Assembly: GCA_947372865.1 (NCBI GenBank) | Contig: CANBVJ010000024.1 | Span: 1-43,940 of the forward strand | From: Comamonadaceae bacterium | GTDB lineage: Bacteria > Pseudomonadota > Gammaproteobacteria > Burkholderiales > Burkholderiaceae_C | Direction of reading: 5' to 3' | Length of the DNA: 43,940 bases | Shown: one piece after another, positions 9,563 to 18,579 of the stretch | Layout of the letters: each line of letters begins with the position of its first letter | Numbering within the stretch: position 1 is the stretch's first letter | Notes under the pieces: generated by a model | The model's input: only the letters and a program-made list of their open reading frames with translations | What the model was told of the DNA's origin: nothing | Database searches by the model: none | Program-made: the position numbers and the translations under genes

Positions 9563-11092
9563 TTAGAGTTCGCGCCACTCCCGGCCACTGGCCTGCAGCA
9601 GGTCTTGCGCTTCTTGCGGTCCGGCCGAACCGGCGGCGTAATGCGCCAGCGGCGCGCCCCCAGCGGCCCAATATTGCTGCACCGGTTGCACGATGCGCCA
9701 GCCCGCCATCACGCTGTCCGAGCGCTGGAACAGGGTGGCGTCGCCAATCATGCAGTCGTAAATCAGGGTTTCATACCCGGTGCTGGGCGCGTTCTGAAAG
9801 TAGTCTTTGTAGTGAAAGTCCATGTGCACCTGGCCGATCTCGATCTTGGGACCGGGAATTTTGGCGCCAAAGGACAACATCGCGCCCTCGTCGGGCTGCA
9901 GCTTGATGACCAGCGCATTGGGCGTGAGGCCTTCGGTGGCGGTATTGCGAAACAAGGAGAGCGGTGGGCGCTTGAACTGGATCACGATCTCGCTTTGGCG
10001 CTTGTTCATGGCCTTGCCGGTGCGCAGGTAAAAAGGCACGCCGGCCCAGCGCCAGTTGTCAATGCCCAGTTTGAGTGCCAGGTAAGTCTCCGTTTCGCTG
10101 CCCGGGGCCACGCCAGCCTCGCTGGTATAGCCCTTAAGCGCCTGGCCGTCGCGCGCGCCGTCCGTGTACTGCCCGCGCACGCTGTCGGTGGCGGCGTTGA
10201 CGGTGTGCACGCAGTCCAGCACCTTGGTCTTTTCGTTGCGTACCGCGTCGGCGTCAAACGAGGCGGGCGACTCCATGGCGGTCAGAGCCAGCAACTGGAA
10301 CACATGGTTGGGCACCATGTCGCGCATGGCGCCTGTGGTCTCGTAAAACGCGGCGCGCGCTTCCACGCCCACGGTCTCGGCCACGGTGATTTGCACGTGG
10401 TCAATGTGCTCGCGGCTCCAGAGCGGCTCAAAAATGCCGTTGGCAAAGCGCATGAGCATGATGTTTTGCACCGTCTCCTTGCCCAAAAAATGGTCCATGC
10501 GGTAAATCTGCGACTCGGACAGGCTGTGGCGCAACTGCGTGTTGAGCGCCTGGGCCGATTCCAGGTCGTGGCCAAAAGGCTTTTCCACCACCACCCGGCG
10601 CCACTGTTTGTTGGTCTCGGTCACCAGACCGGCGGCGCCGAGCTGGTCGACGATGCCGCCAAAAAAGCGCGAGCCCACGGCCAGGTAAAACATCACGTTG
10701 TCGCTCACGCCGTGGCTGGTTTTGAGCTGCGTCAGGCGCTCGCCCAGGGCGACATAGGACGCAGGCGCGGCAAAGTCCAGCGGCATGTAGACGATTGCAT
10801 TGAGCAGGCGTTGCAGGTTGGCCTCGTCAATCGCCTGGCTGTAATGCTTGTCGGCGGCAAAGGCGCGGATGGCCGCTTCCACATGGCTGCGGAACTGGGC
10901 GTCACCCATCTCCACCCGGTCCACGCCCACCAGTGCAAACTGCGCGGGCAGCAAGCCGGTGCGCGCCAGGTTGTAGAGCGCGGGCATCAAAAGGCGCTTG
11001 GTCAGGTCGCCACCGGCGCCGAAAATAACCATGGTGCTTGAAGGTGCTTGTTCGCCGTGGGGAGTGACGGAATGTTCTATGTCTTGGGCCAT
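9563..11092 (-). CDS. zwf: Glucose-6-phosphate 1-dehydrogenase
   Basis: Oxidises glucose 6-phosphate to 6-phosphogluconolactone with reduction of NADP+, the entry to the oxidative pentose phosphate and Entner-Doudoroff routes. The coenzyme motif GAGGDLTKRL lies at about residue 25. The substrate and catalytic site RMDHFLGKE, with its conserved His and Lys, is near residue 200. Length is 509, typical for the family. It follows gnd by 88 bases on the same strand and precedes the hydroxylase gene by 23 bases. A long frame on the opposite strand across this gene is a codon-bias shadow. Confidence 0.97.
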   Translation of the reverse strand: MAQDIEHSVTPHGEQAPSSTMVIFGAGGDLTKRLLMPALYNLARTGLLPAQFALVGVDRVEMGDAQFRSHVEAAIRAFAADKHYSQAIDEANLQRLLNAIVYMPLDFAAPASYVALGERLTQLKTSHGVSDNVMFYLAVGSRFFGGIVDQLGAAGLVTETNKQWRRVVVEKPFGHDLESAQALNTQLRHSLSESQIYRMDHFLGKETVQNIMLMRFANGIFEPLWSREHIDHVQITVAETVGVEARAAFYETTGAMRDMVPNHVFQLLALTAMESPASFDADAVRNEKTKVLDCVHTVNAATDSVRGQYTDGARDGQALKGYTSEAGVAPGSETETYLALKLGIDNWRWAGVPFYLRTGKAMNKRQSEIVIQFKRPPLSLFRNTATEGLTPNALVIKLQPDEGAMLSFGAKIPGPKIEIGQVHMDFHYKDYFQNAPSTGYETLIYDCMIGDATLFQRSDSVMAGWRIVQPVQQYWAAGGAPLAHYAAGSAGPQEAQDLLQASGREWREL

Positions 11093-11180
11093 GTTGGGTC
11101 CTGGGTTTCAGAAAAAATGGGGGAGCGATGTGCCGCGCCCGGAGGTCTATCCGGGCGGGCGAGAAAGGGCTTTTTAGGGC

Positions 11181-12161
11181 TTATTTCTTGCCCGGTTCCT
11201 GGTGGCCGCCAAACTGCTTACGCATGGCCGATAGCACTTTTTCGGCAAAAGTATGTTCCTTGCGCGAGCGAAAGCGGGTGTACAGCGCGGCGGTCAGCAC
11301 ATCGGCGGGCACCGCTTCTTCGATGGCGGCCTGGATGGTCCAGCGGCCTTCGCCCGAGTCTTCCACGTAGCCGGAATAGGACTTGAGCTCCGGGTCTTCG
11401 GCGAGCGAAATGGCCGACAAGTCCAGCAACCACGACGACACCACGCTGCCCCGGCGCCAGAGTTCGGTGATGTCGGCCAGGTCCAGGTCATAGCGGCGCT
11501 CGGCGGGAATGGCTTCCTGGCTCACGCCCTTGAGAATGTCCAGGCCTTCGCCATAGGCCTGCATCAGGCCGTATTCGATGCCGTTGTGTACCATCTTCAC
11601 AAAGTGGCCCGAGCCTGCCGGGCCGGTGTACAGGTAGCCGTGTTCGGCGGTGGATTGGCGGTGCTCGCGGCCAGGGGTTTTCTCAATAGTGCCGATGCCG
11701 GGTGCCAGGGTTTTGAAGAGGGGTTCCAGGTGGTCAAACGCTACTTTGTCGCCGCCAATCATCATGCAGTAGCCGCGCTCGAGGCCCCAGACGCCGCCGC
11801 TGGTGCCGACATCGATGTAGCGGATGCCCTTGGTCGCCATGGCCTGCGCGCGGCGCACGTCGTCCTGGTAATTGGAGTTGCCGCCGTCAATGATGGTGTC
11901 GCCCGGTTGCAGCAGTTCACCGAGTTGGTTGACTGTGGCTTCAGTAATGGGGCCGGCCGGCAGCATCACCCATACGGCGCGCGGCGCGGGCATTTGCGCC
12001 ACCAGGTGCGCCATGTCCTGGCTGCCGGTGGCGCCGTCTTGGGCGAGTTGCGCCACGCTCGCAGCGTTGGTGTCAAACACAACGCAGCTATGACCGCCGC
12101 GCAAGAGGCGTCGCACAATGTTTCCGCCCATCCGTCCCAAGCCAATCATTCCGAGTTGCAT
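11181..12161 (-). CDS. gnd: 6-phosphogluconate dehydrogenase, decarboxylating (short form)
   Basis: Converts 6-phosphogluconate to ribulose 5-phosphate and CO2. The N-terminal Rossmann motif is [12 protein letters not shown] (residue 5 onward). The substrate loop is [20 protein letters not shown], and the catalytic Lys and Asn are in [13 protein letters not shown]. At 326 residues it belongs to the short family, which often prefers NAD+ over NADP+; the usual enteric form is about 470. The ATG at 12161 is preceded on the minus strand by AAAGGAAA with good spacing; longer frames upstream are not needed. It is the first gene of a likely gnd-zwf-hydroxylase operon. Cofactor preference is inferred from family only. 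Confidence 0.93.
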   Translation of the reverse strand: MQLGMIGLGRMGGNIVRRLLRGGHSCVVFDTNAASVAQLAQDGATGSQDMAHLVAQMPAPRAVWVMLPAGPITEATVNQLGELLQPGDTIIDGGNSNYQDDVRRAQAMATKGIRYIDVGTSGGVWGLERGYCMMIGGDKVAFDHLEPLFKTLAPGIGTIEKTPGREHRQSTAEHGYLYTGPAGSGHFVKMVHNGIEYGLMQAYGEGLDILKGVSQEAIPAERRYDLDLADITELWRRGSVVSSWLLDLSAISLAEDPELKSYSGYVEDSGEGRWTIQAAIEEAVPADVLTAALYTRFRSRKEHTFAEKVLSAMRKQFGGHQEPGKK

Positions 12162-12289
12162 GACATTTCCTTTGGTTAAAGCAATTTCAACAAATCCCGA
12201 ATATAAGTGCATTGATAAACGCGCTTGTGTCCCTGCTGTTTTGGTGGCATAGGGGCGGTGCGCGGGCCCGCGCGCAGTCCGCCGTCGGC

Positions 12290-12952
12290 CTAGGCCGTGG
12301 TTTCGTCGCGCGCGGCGGTTTCCAGGTGGGCGGTGTCGGCCCAGCCCACCAGCGTCAGCCCTTCGGGCGTCCAAAGCAGGCGGTTGATGGCGCAGTTGCC
12401 CAGTTCCCAAGTGCGCACCGCGTTCACTTCTTGGCCGGTGGCCAGGCGGTACAGCATGTCCAGCACGCCGCCGTGGGCGACCAATGCAATGTGTTCGCCG
12501 GGGTGGCGCGCGGCAATGTGCGCCACGGTTTGCTCTACGCGATGGCGCAGTTGCAAAGGCGATTCACCACCCTGCGGCGCCCAATCGGGCACGCGCTGGC
12601 GCCAGCGCAGCGCGTCTTGCGGCCACTGCGCCTCGATCTCGGCGTGGGTGCGGCCTTCGAACACGCCAAAGGCCCGCTCGCGCAGGCCCGAGTGCAAGGC
12701 CACGGCCTGCGGCGCAATGCCCGCATGTGTGGCAATGGCCAGGGCGGTGTGGTGGGCGCGCGCCAGGTCGCTGGTGTAGATGTGGTTCAGGCCATGCTCG
12801 GCCAGGGCGGCGCCGAGTTGCTGCGCCTGCCACTGGCCGCGCGCGTTCAGGCCAATGTCAATCTGGCCTTGGATGCGCGTGTCCACGTTCCAAGCGGTTT
12901 CGCCGTGGCGCACGGCGGTAATGCGCACCGGCGCCACAAGGGGCAGGCTCAT
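12290..12952 (-). CDS. Histidine phosphatase family protein
   Basis: A 220-residue member of the phosphoglycerate-mutase-like histidine phosphatase superfamily. The phospho-acceptor motif is RHGETAWN (about residue 15), a second arginine is in [10 protein letters not shown], the catalytic Glu is in [11 protein letters not shown], and the second histidine is in [10 protein letters not shown]. These are all the parts needed for phosphoryl transfer. Substrate (phosphoglycerate, a sugar phosphate or an alpha-ribazole phosphate) cannot be decided. Its ATG overlaps the stop of the DUF4136 gene by 4 bases, so it is the last gene of the folate/tRNA-thiolation operon. Confidence 0.9.
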   Translation of the reverse strand: MSLPLVAPVRITAVRHGETAWNVDTRIQGQIDIGLNARGQWQAQQLGAALAEHGLNHIYTSDLARAHHTALAIATHAGIAPQAVALHSGLRERAFGVFEGRTHAEIEAQWPQDALRWRQRVPDWAPQGGESPLQLRHRVEQTVAHIAARHPGEHIALVAHGGVLDMLYRLATGQEVNAVRTWELGNCAINRLLWTPEGLTLVGWADTAHLETAARDETTA

Positions 12953-13605
12953 GGGCGGTCGGTGAGCCCTTGCGGCCCGACTTCAACCCGCACCGTCGCA
13001 CCCTGGGGCGCAGGGTTGGGATAGTCGCGTAACGCTGCGCGCAGCACGGCGGGCAGAATATTGGCCGTATCCGCCCACGGGCCGATGTGCTGGGCCGCGC
13101 TCTCAAACACCACTTGTTTGGAGATGGAGTCGCGCAGCACGATTTGCACGACATAGCGGTACCAAGGCGGCTCCATCGCCCAGTTCATGCCAAAGCCGAC
13201 CGACGGCTGGTGAAAGCCCCAGAAGCCGCCCATGCCAAAGGGAGCAAACGGCGGACGCACCGGCGTGCGCGCAATCTGCTCCACCGTGGCGCTGACTTGT
13301 GCCAGATATTGAGGGCTACTGTCGCTTTGCGTCAGGCCCACATCGGCGAGTGCGGCGCTGGCCAGGGCCTCTAGGCGTTCCTGGGCGGCTTGGGCTCGGG
13401 CGTCACCGCTCTGGGAGGGCAGGCGGTCAAAGCCGTAGGTGGCAGGGGTGGCGGGCGCCACGCTGCCGCTAAAGCTGCGCACCTCGCTGTCAATCACCCT
13501 TGAGCTGGCACAGCCGCCCAGGCCCAGCGCCAGCCCGGCCGTCAGGCTCAGCAGCCAGGCGCGTGCCACTGCCGCTGATCTGCGAGGGGCAGGGGCGGCG
13601 TGCAT
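12949..13605 (-). CDS. DUF4136 family lipoprotein
   Basis: A 218-residue predicted outer-envelope lipoprotein. A basic N-terminus and hydrophobic stretch end in a lipobox, LGLGGC, with the lipidated Cys at about residue 32. The remainder fits DUF4136: an early YGFDRLP segment, a helix with many alanines, then strands ending in a RVEVGPQG-like tail. A Gly/Phe/Trp-rich loop (PFGMGGFWGFHQP) sits in the middle. The family has no known enzyme activity. It begins 9 bases after ttcA ends and its stop overlaps the phosphatase start, so it is cotranscribed with both. Confidence 0.82.
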   Translation of the reverse strand: MHAAPAPRRSAAVARAWLLSLTAGLALGLGGCASSRVIDSEVRSFSGSVAPATPATYGFDRLPSQSGDARAQAAQERLEALASAALADVGLTQSDSSPQYLAQVSATVEQIARTPVRPPFAPFGMGGFWGFHQPSVGFGMNWAMEPPWYRYVVQIVLRDSISKQVVFESAAQHIGPWADTANILPAVLRAALRDYPNPAPQGATVRVEVGPQGLTDRP

Positions 13606-13614
13606 GGTGCTGAC

Positions 13615-14571
13615 TTACAAGACCCGCAGTGGCAGACCGGCCACCATGGGCATGGAAAACGATTCGATGTCAAAGGCCATGTCGCCGTCGGGTTCTTCCA
13701 CGCCGGTGGTGCGCACGGCCTCAAAGTCGTGCAGCTTGGTGTCCATCAGGTGCGAGGGCACCACGTTGTGCAGGGCGGTGAACATGCTCTCGATGCGGCC
13801 GGGGTATTGCTTTTCCCAGTCGCGCAGCATGTTGCCAATTTGCTTGCGCTGCAGGTTTTCTTGGCTGCCGCACAGCGTGCACGGAATGATGGGAAACGCG
13901 CGGTGTTCGGCCCAGCGCACCAGGTCTTTTTCGACCACATTGGCCAGCGGGCGGATCACGATGTGGCCGCCGTCGTCGCTGACGAGCTTGGGTGGCATGC
14001 CCTTGAGTTTGCCGCCAAAGAACATGTTCAAAAAGAAGGTTTGCAAAATGTCGTCGCGGTGGTGGCCCAGCGCGATTTTGGTCACCTTGAGCTCGTCGGC
14101 CACCCGGTACAAAATGCCCCGGCGCAGGCGGCTGCACAGGCTGCACATGGTTTTGCCTTCAGGAATTACCTTCTTGACGATGCTGTAGGTGTCTTGCGTC
14201 TCAATATGGAAGGGCACGCCCAACTGCTTCAAATAGGCCGGCAAGATGTGGTCCGGAAAACCGGGCTGCTTTTGGTCGAGGTTGACCGCGATCAGCTCAA
14301 AGTTAACCGGCGCGCGCTGTTGCATCTTCAGCAACAAATCGAGCATGGCGTAGCTGTCTTTGCCGCCAGACACGCAGACCATCACTCGGTCGCCTTCTTC
14401 GATCATGTGGTAGTCCATGATCGCCTGGCCCACCTGGCGGCACAGGCGTTTTTCCAGTTTGTGGGTCTCGTGGGCGGCGCGTTGCGCGGCCTCGCGCGTG
14501 TCGCCTTGTGCGGCGGGCGGTACTTTAAGAGGCGGCGGGGCCAGGTCGGCTTCAGTCCAAAAGGCGTTCAT
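13615..14571 (-). CDS. ttcA: tRNA 2-thiocytidine(32) synthetase TtcA
   Basis: ATP-dependent enzyme that thiolates cytidine 32 of certain tRNAs using an iron-sulfur cluster. It has the PP-loop SGGKDSY at about residue 66 and two CxxC pairs, CSLC near residue 140 and CTLC near 235, which hold the cluster. The chosen ATG at 14571 ([10 protein letters not shown]) leaves 19 bases after folB. A start further upstream (14637) would lie inside folB and adds residues unlike the family. Length of 318 is normal. It lies in the middle of a five-gene minus-strand run. Confidence 0.95.
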   Translation of the reverse strand: MNAFWTEADLAPPPLKVPPAAQGDTREAAQRAAHETHKLEKRLCRQVGQAIMDYHMIEEGDRVMVCVSGGKDSYAMLDLLLKMQQRAPVNFELIAVNLDQKQPGFPDHILPAYLKQLGVPFHIETQDTYSIVKKVIPEGKTMCSLCSRLRRGILYRVADELKVTKIALGHHRDDILQTFFLNMFFGGKLKGMPPKLVSDDGGHIVIRPLANVVEKDLVRWAEHRAFPIIPCTLCGSQENLQRKQIGNMLRDWEKQYPGRIESMFTALHNVVPSHLMDTKLHDFEAVRTTGVEEPDGDMAFDIESFSMPMVAGLPLRVL

Positions 14572-14590
14572 GGGGGTCTCGTTTAGGGGG

Positions 14591-14965
14591 TTACCACTGT
14601 CCGGTCTCAACCCGGATAGCGACTTCGCAATCATCAAAAATTTCCAGCTTCGCGATCTTCACCCGCACACCCAAAACACCCGGTAGCTGCATTAATCGAT
14701 CGGCCAAGATGCCAATCATGCTCTCGAGCAGGTTGACATGTACAGCAGTACATTCATTAATGATGATCTGGCGCACTTTTCTGTAATCGAGCACATGATT
14801 TATGTCATCGTCGCTCGGCCGCAAAGGCTGTGCGCCCAGGTTTAACTCGGCGTCCACCTGAATCGGCTGCGGCGCCGTAAGTTCGGACTCCAAAATGCCC
14901 AAGTTGGCCTCAAAGCGCAGGCCTGTCAGGTTCAGAGTTTGGGTGCCGGTGGTGCGTTGCTGCAT
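14591..14965 (-). CDS. folB: Dihydroneopterin aldolase
   Basis: Folate-pathway enzyme that cleaves dihydroneopterin to 6-hydroxymethyl-dihydropterin and glycolaldehyde. The 124-residue protein begins after a short tail with [16 protein letters not shown], the family's opening strand and helix, followed by [10 protein letters not shown] and [13 protein letters not shown] with the conserved Glu. Neighbour order supports it: a pteridine-reductase-like SDR lies 10 bases upstream on the same strand and ttcA follows. Length and pattern are typical. Confidence 0.92.
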   Translation of the reverse strand: MQQRTTGTQTLNLTGLRFEANLGILESELTAPQPIQVDAELNLGAQPLRPSDDDINHVLDYRKVRQIIINECTAVHVNLLESMIGILADRLMQLPGVLGVRVKIAKLEIFDDCEVAIRVETGQW

Positions 14966-14975
14966 GAAATACGCC

Positions 14976-15794
14976 TTACATCAGAGAGAAATCGCGCTCA
15001 AAGCGCATCAGGTGCTGGCCGCCGTCCACCAGCAAGGTGGTGCCGGTAATCGACTGGTTTTCCATGGCAAAGCGCACGGTAGCCGCCACGTCGCCCGGGG
15101 TGGACGAGCGCCCCAGGGGCGAGAGCTTGTGCAGCGCGGCAAATTTGTCGTCGCTGAGCATGTGGCTGGTAATGGTCAGGCCCGGCGCCACACCCACCAC
15201 CCGCACCAGCGGGCTCAGGGCCAGCGCCAGCATGGTGGTGGCGGCCTCAAGCGCGGCTTTGGACAGGGTGTAGCTGAAGAAATCGGGGTTCTGGTTCCAG
15301 AGCTTTTGGTCCAGCATATTGACCACCACGCCGCTGCAGGGCGCACCCAGCGCTTCTTCGGGCAGGGCGCGGTTGCGCGCATCAATGTGCGTGTGCAGGG
15401 CCTGGGCTAGCAAAATCGCCGCGCCGGTGTTGGCGCGCAGGTGCTTTTCCATGGCGGCAAAGCCAAAGTTGGCGGCGTTGTCGTGCTCGAAGGTAGACGC
15501 GCTGTTGACCACAGCGTCCAGGTTGCCAAACTGCTCGACCACGCTAGGCAGCAAATGGCGCACCGCCACTTCGTTGCCCAGGTTGGCGCGAAAGCTCGCA
15601 GCGCCTGGCGTCAGGGCCGAACACTCGGCCACGGTGCGGGCGGCGTCTTCTACCGAGTCACGGTAATGCACCGCCACGCGCCAGCCGCTGGCGGCCAGCG
15701 CCAGGGCAATCTCGCGGCCCAGGCGCTTGGCGCCACCGGTGACCAGCACACTGGGGCTGTTCGGGCGGGCGGGGGGCAGGGGCGGGGACGACAT
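14976..15794 (-). CDS. SDR family oxidoreductase, pteridine reductase-like
   Basis: Short-chain dehydrogenase/reductase of 272 residues from the ATG at 15794; a TTG four codons earlier (15806) is the alternative. The cofactor motif is TGGAKRLGREIA, with Arg after the glycines that suits NADPH. NSASTFEHD stands for the usual NAG strand, and the catalytic pair is YTLSK. The pattern resembles FolM/pteridine reductases, and the gene is directly followed by folB. Reduction of dihydropterin or dihydrofolate is therefore likely but inferred. It is the promoter-proximal gene of the operon, divergent from the methyltransferase with 51 bases between starts. Confidence 0.85.
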   Translation of the reverse strand: MSSPPLPPARPNSPSVLVTGGAKRLGREIALALAASGWRVAVHYRDSVEDAARTVAECSALTPGAASFRANLGNEVAVRHLLPSVVEQFGNLDAVVNSASTFEHDNAANFGFAAMEKHLRANTGAAILLAQALHTHIDARNRALPEEALGAPCSGVVVNMLDQKLWNQNPDFFSYTLSKAALEAATTMLALALSPLVRVVGVAPGLTITSHMLSDDKFAALHKLSPLGRSSTPGDVAATVRFAMENQSITGTTLLVDGGQHLMRFERDFSLM

Positions 15795-15845
15795 AACAGG
15801 GGACAATCCGAAAAAACCAGGCGCTGTGCACTGGCGAGAACCACA

Positions 15846-17063
15846 ATGAAGCCTCTGAGTTTAACGAGCCTCCCTATTCCTGAGCCCCACCAAGCCCAAG
15901 CTGCGGGCCACCCCGCGGCGCCCACCGTGTCTGACGCGCTGGCGCAGCACATGGCGCAGGAGGTGCGCGACCAGGGCGGCTGGATGGGCTTTGACGCCTT
16001 TATGGCGCTGGTGCTGTACACGCCGGGCCTGGGTTATTACGCCGCCGATCTGCCCAAGTTTGGCGCTATGCCAGCAGCCCCCGGCGGCGCGCCGGGCAGC
16101 GACTTTGTGACGGCGCCCGAGATCAGCCCCTTGTTTGGCTACGCCTTGGCGCGCCAGGTGGCGCAGGCGCTGCAGGCCACTGGCACTGACGAGGTGTGGG
16201 AATTTGGCGCAGGTACCGGAGCGCTGGCCGAGCAGGTCTTGTCAGCCCTGCGGGAAATGCAGGTGCCGCTGGCGCGCTACACGATTGTGGATTTATCGGG
16301 CTCGCTGCGCGCGCGCCAGCAAAGCCGGCTGGCGCCCTTTGGTGCGCAGGTGCAATGGGTAAGTGAGTTGCCCGCCCAGATGCGCGGCGTGGTGCTTGGC
16401 AACGAGCTGATCGACGCCATGCCGGTGCAACTGCTCTCGCGTGTGGGCAGTGTTTGGCACGAACGTGGCGTGGCGCTGGCGGCGGGCACCGACGCCGCCG
16501 CCCAGGGCGCTGCGCCCGCGATCAATGCCTTCGTCTGGGCCGACCGCCCTACGACGCTACGCCCGCCGATAGAGATTGAGGGTGACCACGACTACCTGAC
16601 CGAAATCCACCCGCAAAGCGAGGCCTTTGTCCGTACCCTGGCCCAGCGCCTGGAGCGCGGCGCGGTGTTTTTGCTGGACTACGGCTTTCCCGAGGCCGAG
16701 TACTACCACCCCCAGCGCCACATGGGCACGGTGATGTGCCACCAGGCGCACCGCAGCGACGCCGACCCGCTGGTGCGCGTGGGCCAAAAAGACATCACTG
16801 CCCACGTCAACTTCACCGCGCTGGCGCTGGCCGCCCAGGACGCGGGCATGGAGGTGCTGGGTTACACCAGCCAGGCGCATTTTTTGATCAACTGCGGTTT
16901 GGTGGCCCTGATGCAGGCGGCCGCCTTGCCGGTGCGCGCGTCGGCGCAGCGGCTGATTTTGGAGCACGAGATGGGGGAGTTGTTTAAGGTGATTGCGCTG
17001 GGGGTGGGCGCGCCTTGGCAGCCGCTGGGGTTTGGGCGGGGGGATCGGATGCATCGGCTCTAG
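15846..17063 (+). CDS. SAM-dependent methyltransferase, MidA/NDUFAF7 family
   Basis: A 405-residue class I methyltransferase of the family that includes mitochondrial NDUFAF7 (MidA), which in mitochondria methylates an arginine of a complex I subunit. Family marks are GFDAFMALVLYTPGLGYYA near residue 50, the SAM-binding loop EFGAGTGAL at about 118, LGNELIDAMPV near 180 and FLLDYGFP near 275. The bacterial target is not known. The ATG at 15846 is the sensible start: the frame stays open about 400 bases upstream, but that runs antisense through the SDR gene. Followed by a 389-base gap with palindromes. Confidence 0.88.
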   Translation: MKPLSLTSLPIPEPHQAQAAGHPAAPTVSDALAQHMAQEVRDQGGWMGFDAFMALVLYTPGLGYYAADLPKFGAMPAAPGGAPGSDFVTAPEISPLFGYALARQVAQALQATGTDEVWEFGAGTGALAEQVLSALREMQVPLARYTIVDLSGSLRARQQSRLAPFGAQVQWVSELPAQMRGVVLGNELIDAMPVQLLSRVGSVWHERGVALAAGTDAAAQGAAPAINAFVWADRPTTLRPPIEIEGDHDYLTEIHPQSEAFVRTLAQRLERGAVFLLDYGFPEAEYYHPQRHMGTVMCHQAHRSDADPLVRVGQKDITAHVNFTALALAAQDAGMEVLGYTSQAHFLINCGLVALMQAAALPVRASAQRLILEHEMGELFKVIALGVGAPWQPLGFGRGDRMHRL

Positions 17064-17094
17064 CTTTAACTTCCATCCCCCCCTATCCCCCCAA

Positions 17095-17290
17095 CCCCCT
17101 TTCCACCCCGGCGGGGTGGAAAGGGGGAGCGAACGGCCACATTTTGTTTTTTTGCTTCGGCTAGGGCACCACGGGCCGCCGTTGCCGCCCGCATGGTTCG
17201 CAGGCGCGACGGCAGTAGAAGGCTAGCCGAAGCGACAAAATCAAATGTGGCTGTTGGCCCCCCTCTCTCGCCCGCTGGGCGAGAGAGGGG
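17095..17290. repeat. Cluster of three palindromes in the 389-base gap after the methyltransferase gene
   Basis: The gap 17064-17452 has no credible gene. It holds three inverted repeats in a row. (1) A perfect 16-bp arm palindrome, 17095-17110 with 17112-17127, one-base loop. (2) 30-base arms, 17135-17164 and 17223-17252, 25 of 30 pairing by hand count, around a 58-base GC-rich centre. (3) A perfect 14-bp arm hairpin, 17260-17273 with 17277-17290, loop GCT. A minus-strand open frame (17066-17422) running through it is composed of repeat and is not a gene. It resembles intergenic palindromic or MITE-like elements common in this bacterial family. Confidence 0.75.
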
Positions 17291-17452
17291 TTGGGGGAGA
17301 GAGTGGGCAGAACACCGCCATCCGGGTGCAATGGCACAGTTTGTGGAACCCGCGCTAATTGCAACGGTTAGCATCGCCGCCTGCAGTGCAGGTTTGCCCA
17401 TAGTGCAGCCATTGCGCGCCAAGAATAAACAGCACTTTTTTGAATAACGCTT

Positions 17453-18430
17453 ATGTCTCTAACCGCCGCAAACCTGTCTTTCCCTCCCGCCATGGCGCCA
17501 GTAGCGTGCGTGGATATTGGCGGCACCAAGGTGGCCGTGAGCGTGGCGGATGCGCAGGGCGTGCGCGGCAAGTTGGCTGAGCCCACCGCCACCGTCGGTG
17601 ACCGGGGCGCGCTGGCCGCCCAAATCATCCGCATGGTGGCGCAAAGCTGCGCCAGTGCCGGAGTGGCCGTGGCCGACTTGTCTGCCGTGGGCGTGGTGTC
17701 TTGCGGGCCGTTTGTGATGGCCGATGGCCTGATTGAGCTGGCTGCACCCAATATCTGTGGCGGCATTGCGGGCAAGGCGCGCGGCCTGCCCAACGACTGG
17801 CCTACCGCGTATTTGGAGGCGCCGCTGCGCGCCGCGTTTGCCAATGTGCGGGTAGAAAACGACGGCGTGGGCGCCTTGGAGGCTGAGCGCCGCTGGGGCG
17901 CGCTGCAAGGCATGGACCACTGCGCCTATGTGACCTGGAGCACCGGCATTGGCATGGGCGTGTGCGTCGACGGCCATATTTTGCGGGGCAAAAACGGCAA
18001 TGCGGGCCACGCTGGCCACAGTTTTGTTAGCGACAACACAGACGCCTTGTGCGGCTGCGGCAACGTGGGCGATGTGGAAGGCCTGATTGCGGGCAACGCG
18101 ATTGCGCGGCGCTTTGCGTCCCAGGGCTACGCGGATGCAGCAGCGCTGCTGGCTGCGGCCCGCGCGGGGCAGGTTGACGCGCTGGCGCTGGTGGACGAGC
18201 TGTGCCGCGTCATGGGCCGGGCGATTTACAACATGGTGGTCACGCTCGATCTGCAGCGTGTGAGCATGGGCGGCAGCGTGTTTTGGCACCACCGCGATTT
18301 TCTGCTGCCCAAGGTGGCAGCCCACGTGCAGGGCAAGCTCACCGCGCTAACGGACGGCGTGGACATCGTGCCCGCCGGCCTGGGCAATGCGGTGGGCGAC
18401 TATGCGGCGCTGGCCCTGGTCATGGGCTAA
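17453..18430 (+). CDS. ROK family sugar kinase (glucokinase-like)
   Basis: A 325-residue ROK-family protein. It has the phosphate motif DIGGTKVAV (about residue 21), the ENDGVGALEAE segment with catalytic Asp (about 142), and STGIGMGVCVDG, the second phosphate-binding motif. The Cys-rich zinc motif CGCGNVG (about 200) follows a GHAGH histidine site. There is no N-terminal DNA-binding domain, so it is a kinase and not a repressor. It sits 149 bases upstream of a glucose-type ABC importer in the same direction, which supports glucose or a related hexose as substrate. The specific sugar is inferred from context. Confidence 0.85.
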   Translation: MSLTAANLSFPPAMAPVACVDIGGTKVAVSVADAQGVRGKLAEPTATVGDRGALAAQIIRMVAQSCASAGVAVADLSAVGVVSCGPFVMADGLIELAAPNICGGIAGKARGLPNDWPTAYLEAPLRAAFANVRVENDGVGALEAERRWGALQGMDHCAYVTWSTGIGMGVCVDGHILRGKNGNAGHAGHSFVSDNTDALCGCGNVGDVEGLIAGNAIARRFASQGYADAAALLAAARAGQVDALALVDELCRVMGRAIYNMVVTLDLQRVSMGGSVFWHHRDFLLPKVAAHVQGKLTALTDGVDIVPAGLGNAVGDYAALALVMG

Positions 18431-18483
18431 AAGCACACCTGCCCAGCGACCTAGGGAAAGTCCCAGTAGCCGATGGTGGATAA

Positions 18484-18502
18484 TTAATTAAAAATTAATT
18501 AA
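18484..18502. promoter_or_regulatory. Two TTAATTAA octamers one helical turn apart upstream of gtsA
   Basis: In the 149-base gap between the ROK kinase and gtsA, two copies of the self-complementary octamer TTAATTAA start at 18484 and 18495. They are 11 bases apart and so lie on the same face of the helix, inside a larger near-palindrome bounded by GGAT and ATCC. Such an AT-only block is conspicuous in this GC-rich DNA. A regulator site or UP-like promoter element is likely but not shown. A 6-bp hairpin (18522-18527 with 18543-18548) follows in the presumed leader. Confidence 0.45.
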
Positions 18503-18579
18503 TCCGTACTGGCGTGGTGCCGGTGCGGAGCAAACCTCCTTGCGCACCTTGGGGCGCGGGGTCCAACCGATCGGAAAAC

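Noticed and set aside
9554..11041. Long open frame antisense to zwf (about 495 codons)
   Set aside because: Composition is His/Gln/Val-rich with no recognisable domain; it mirrors the third-position GC bias of zwf, which is certain.
17066..17422. Minus-strand frame of 118 codons in the gap after the methyltransferase
   Set aside because: It is made of the palindromic elements; the product repeats the well-known false LSRPAGERG-type translation of such repeats.
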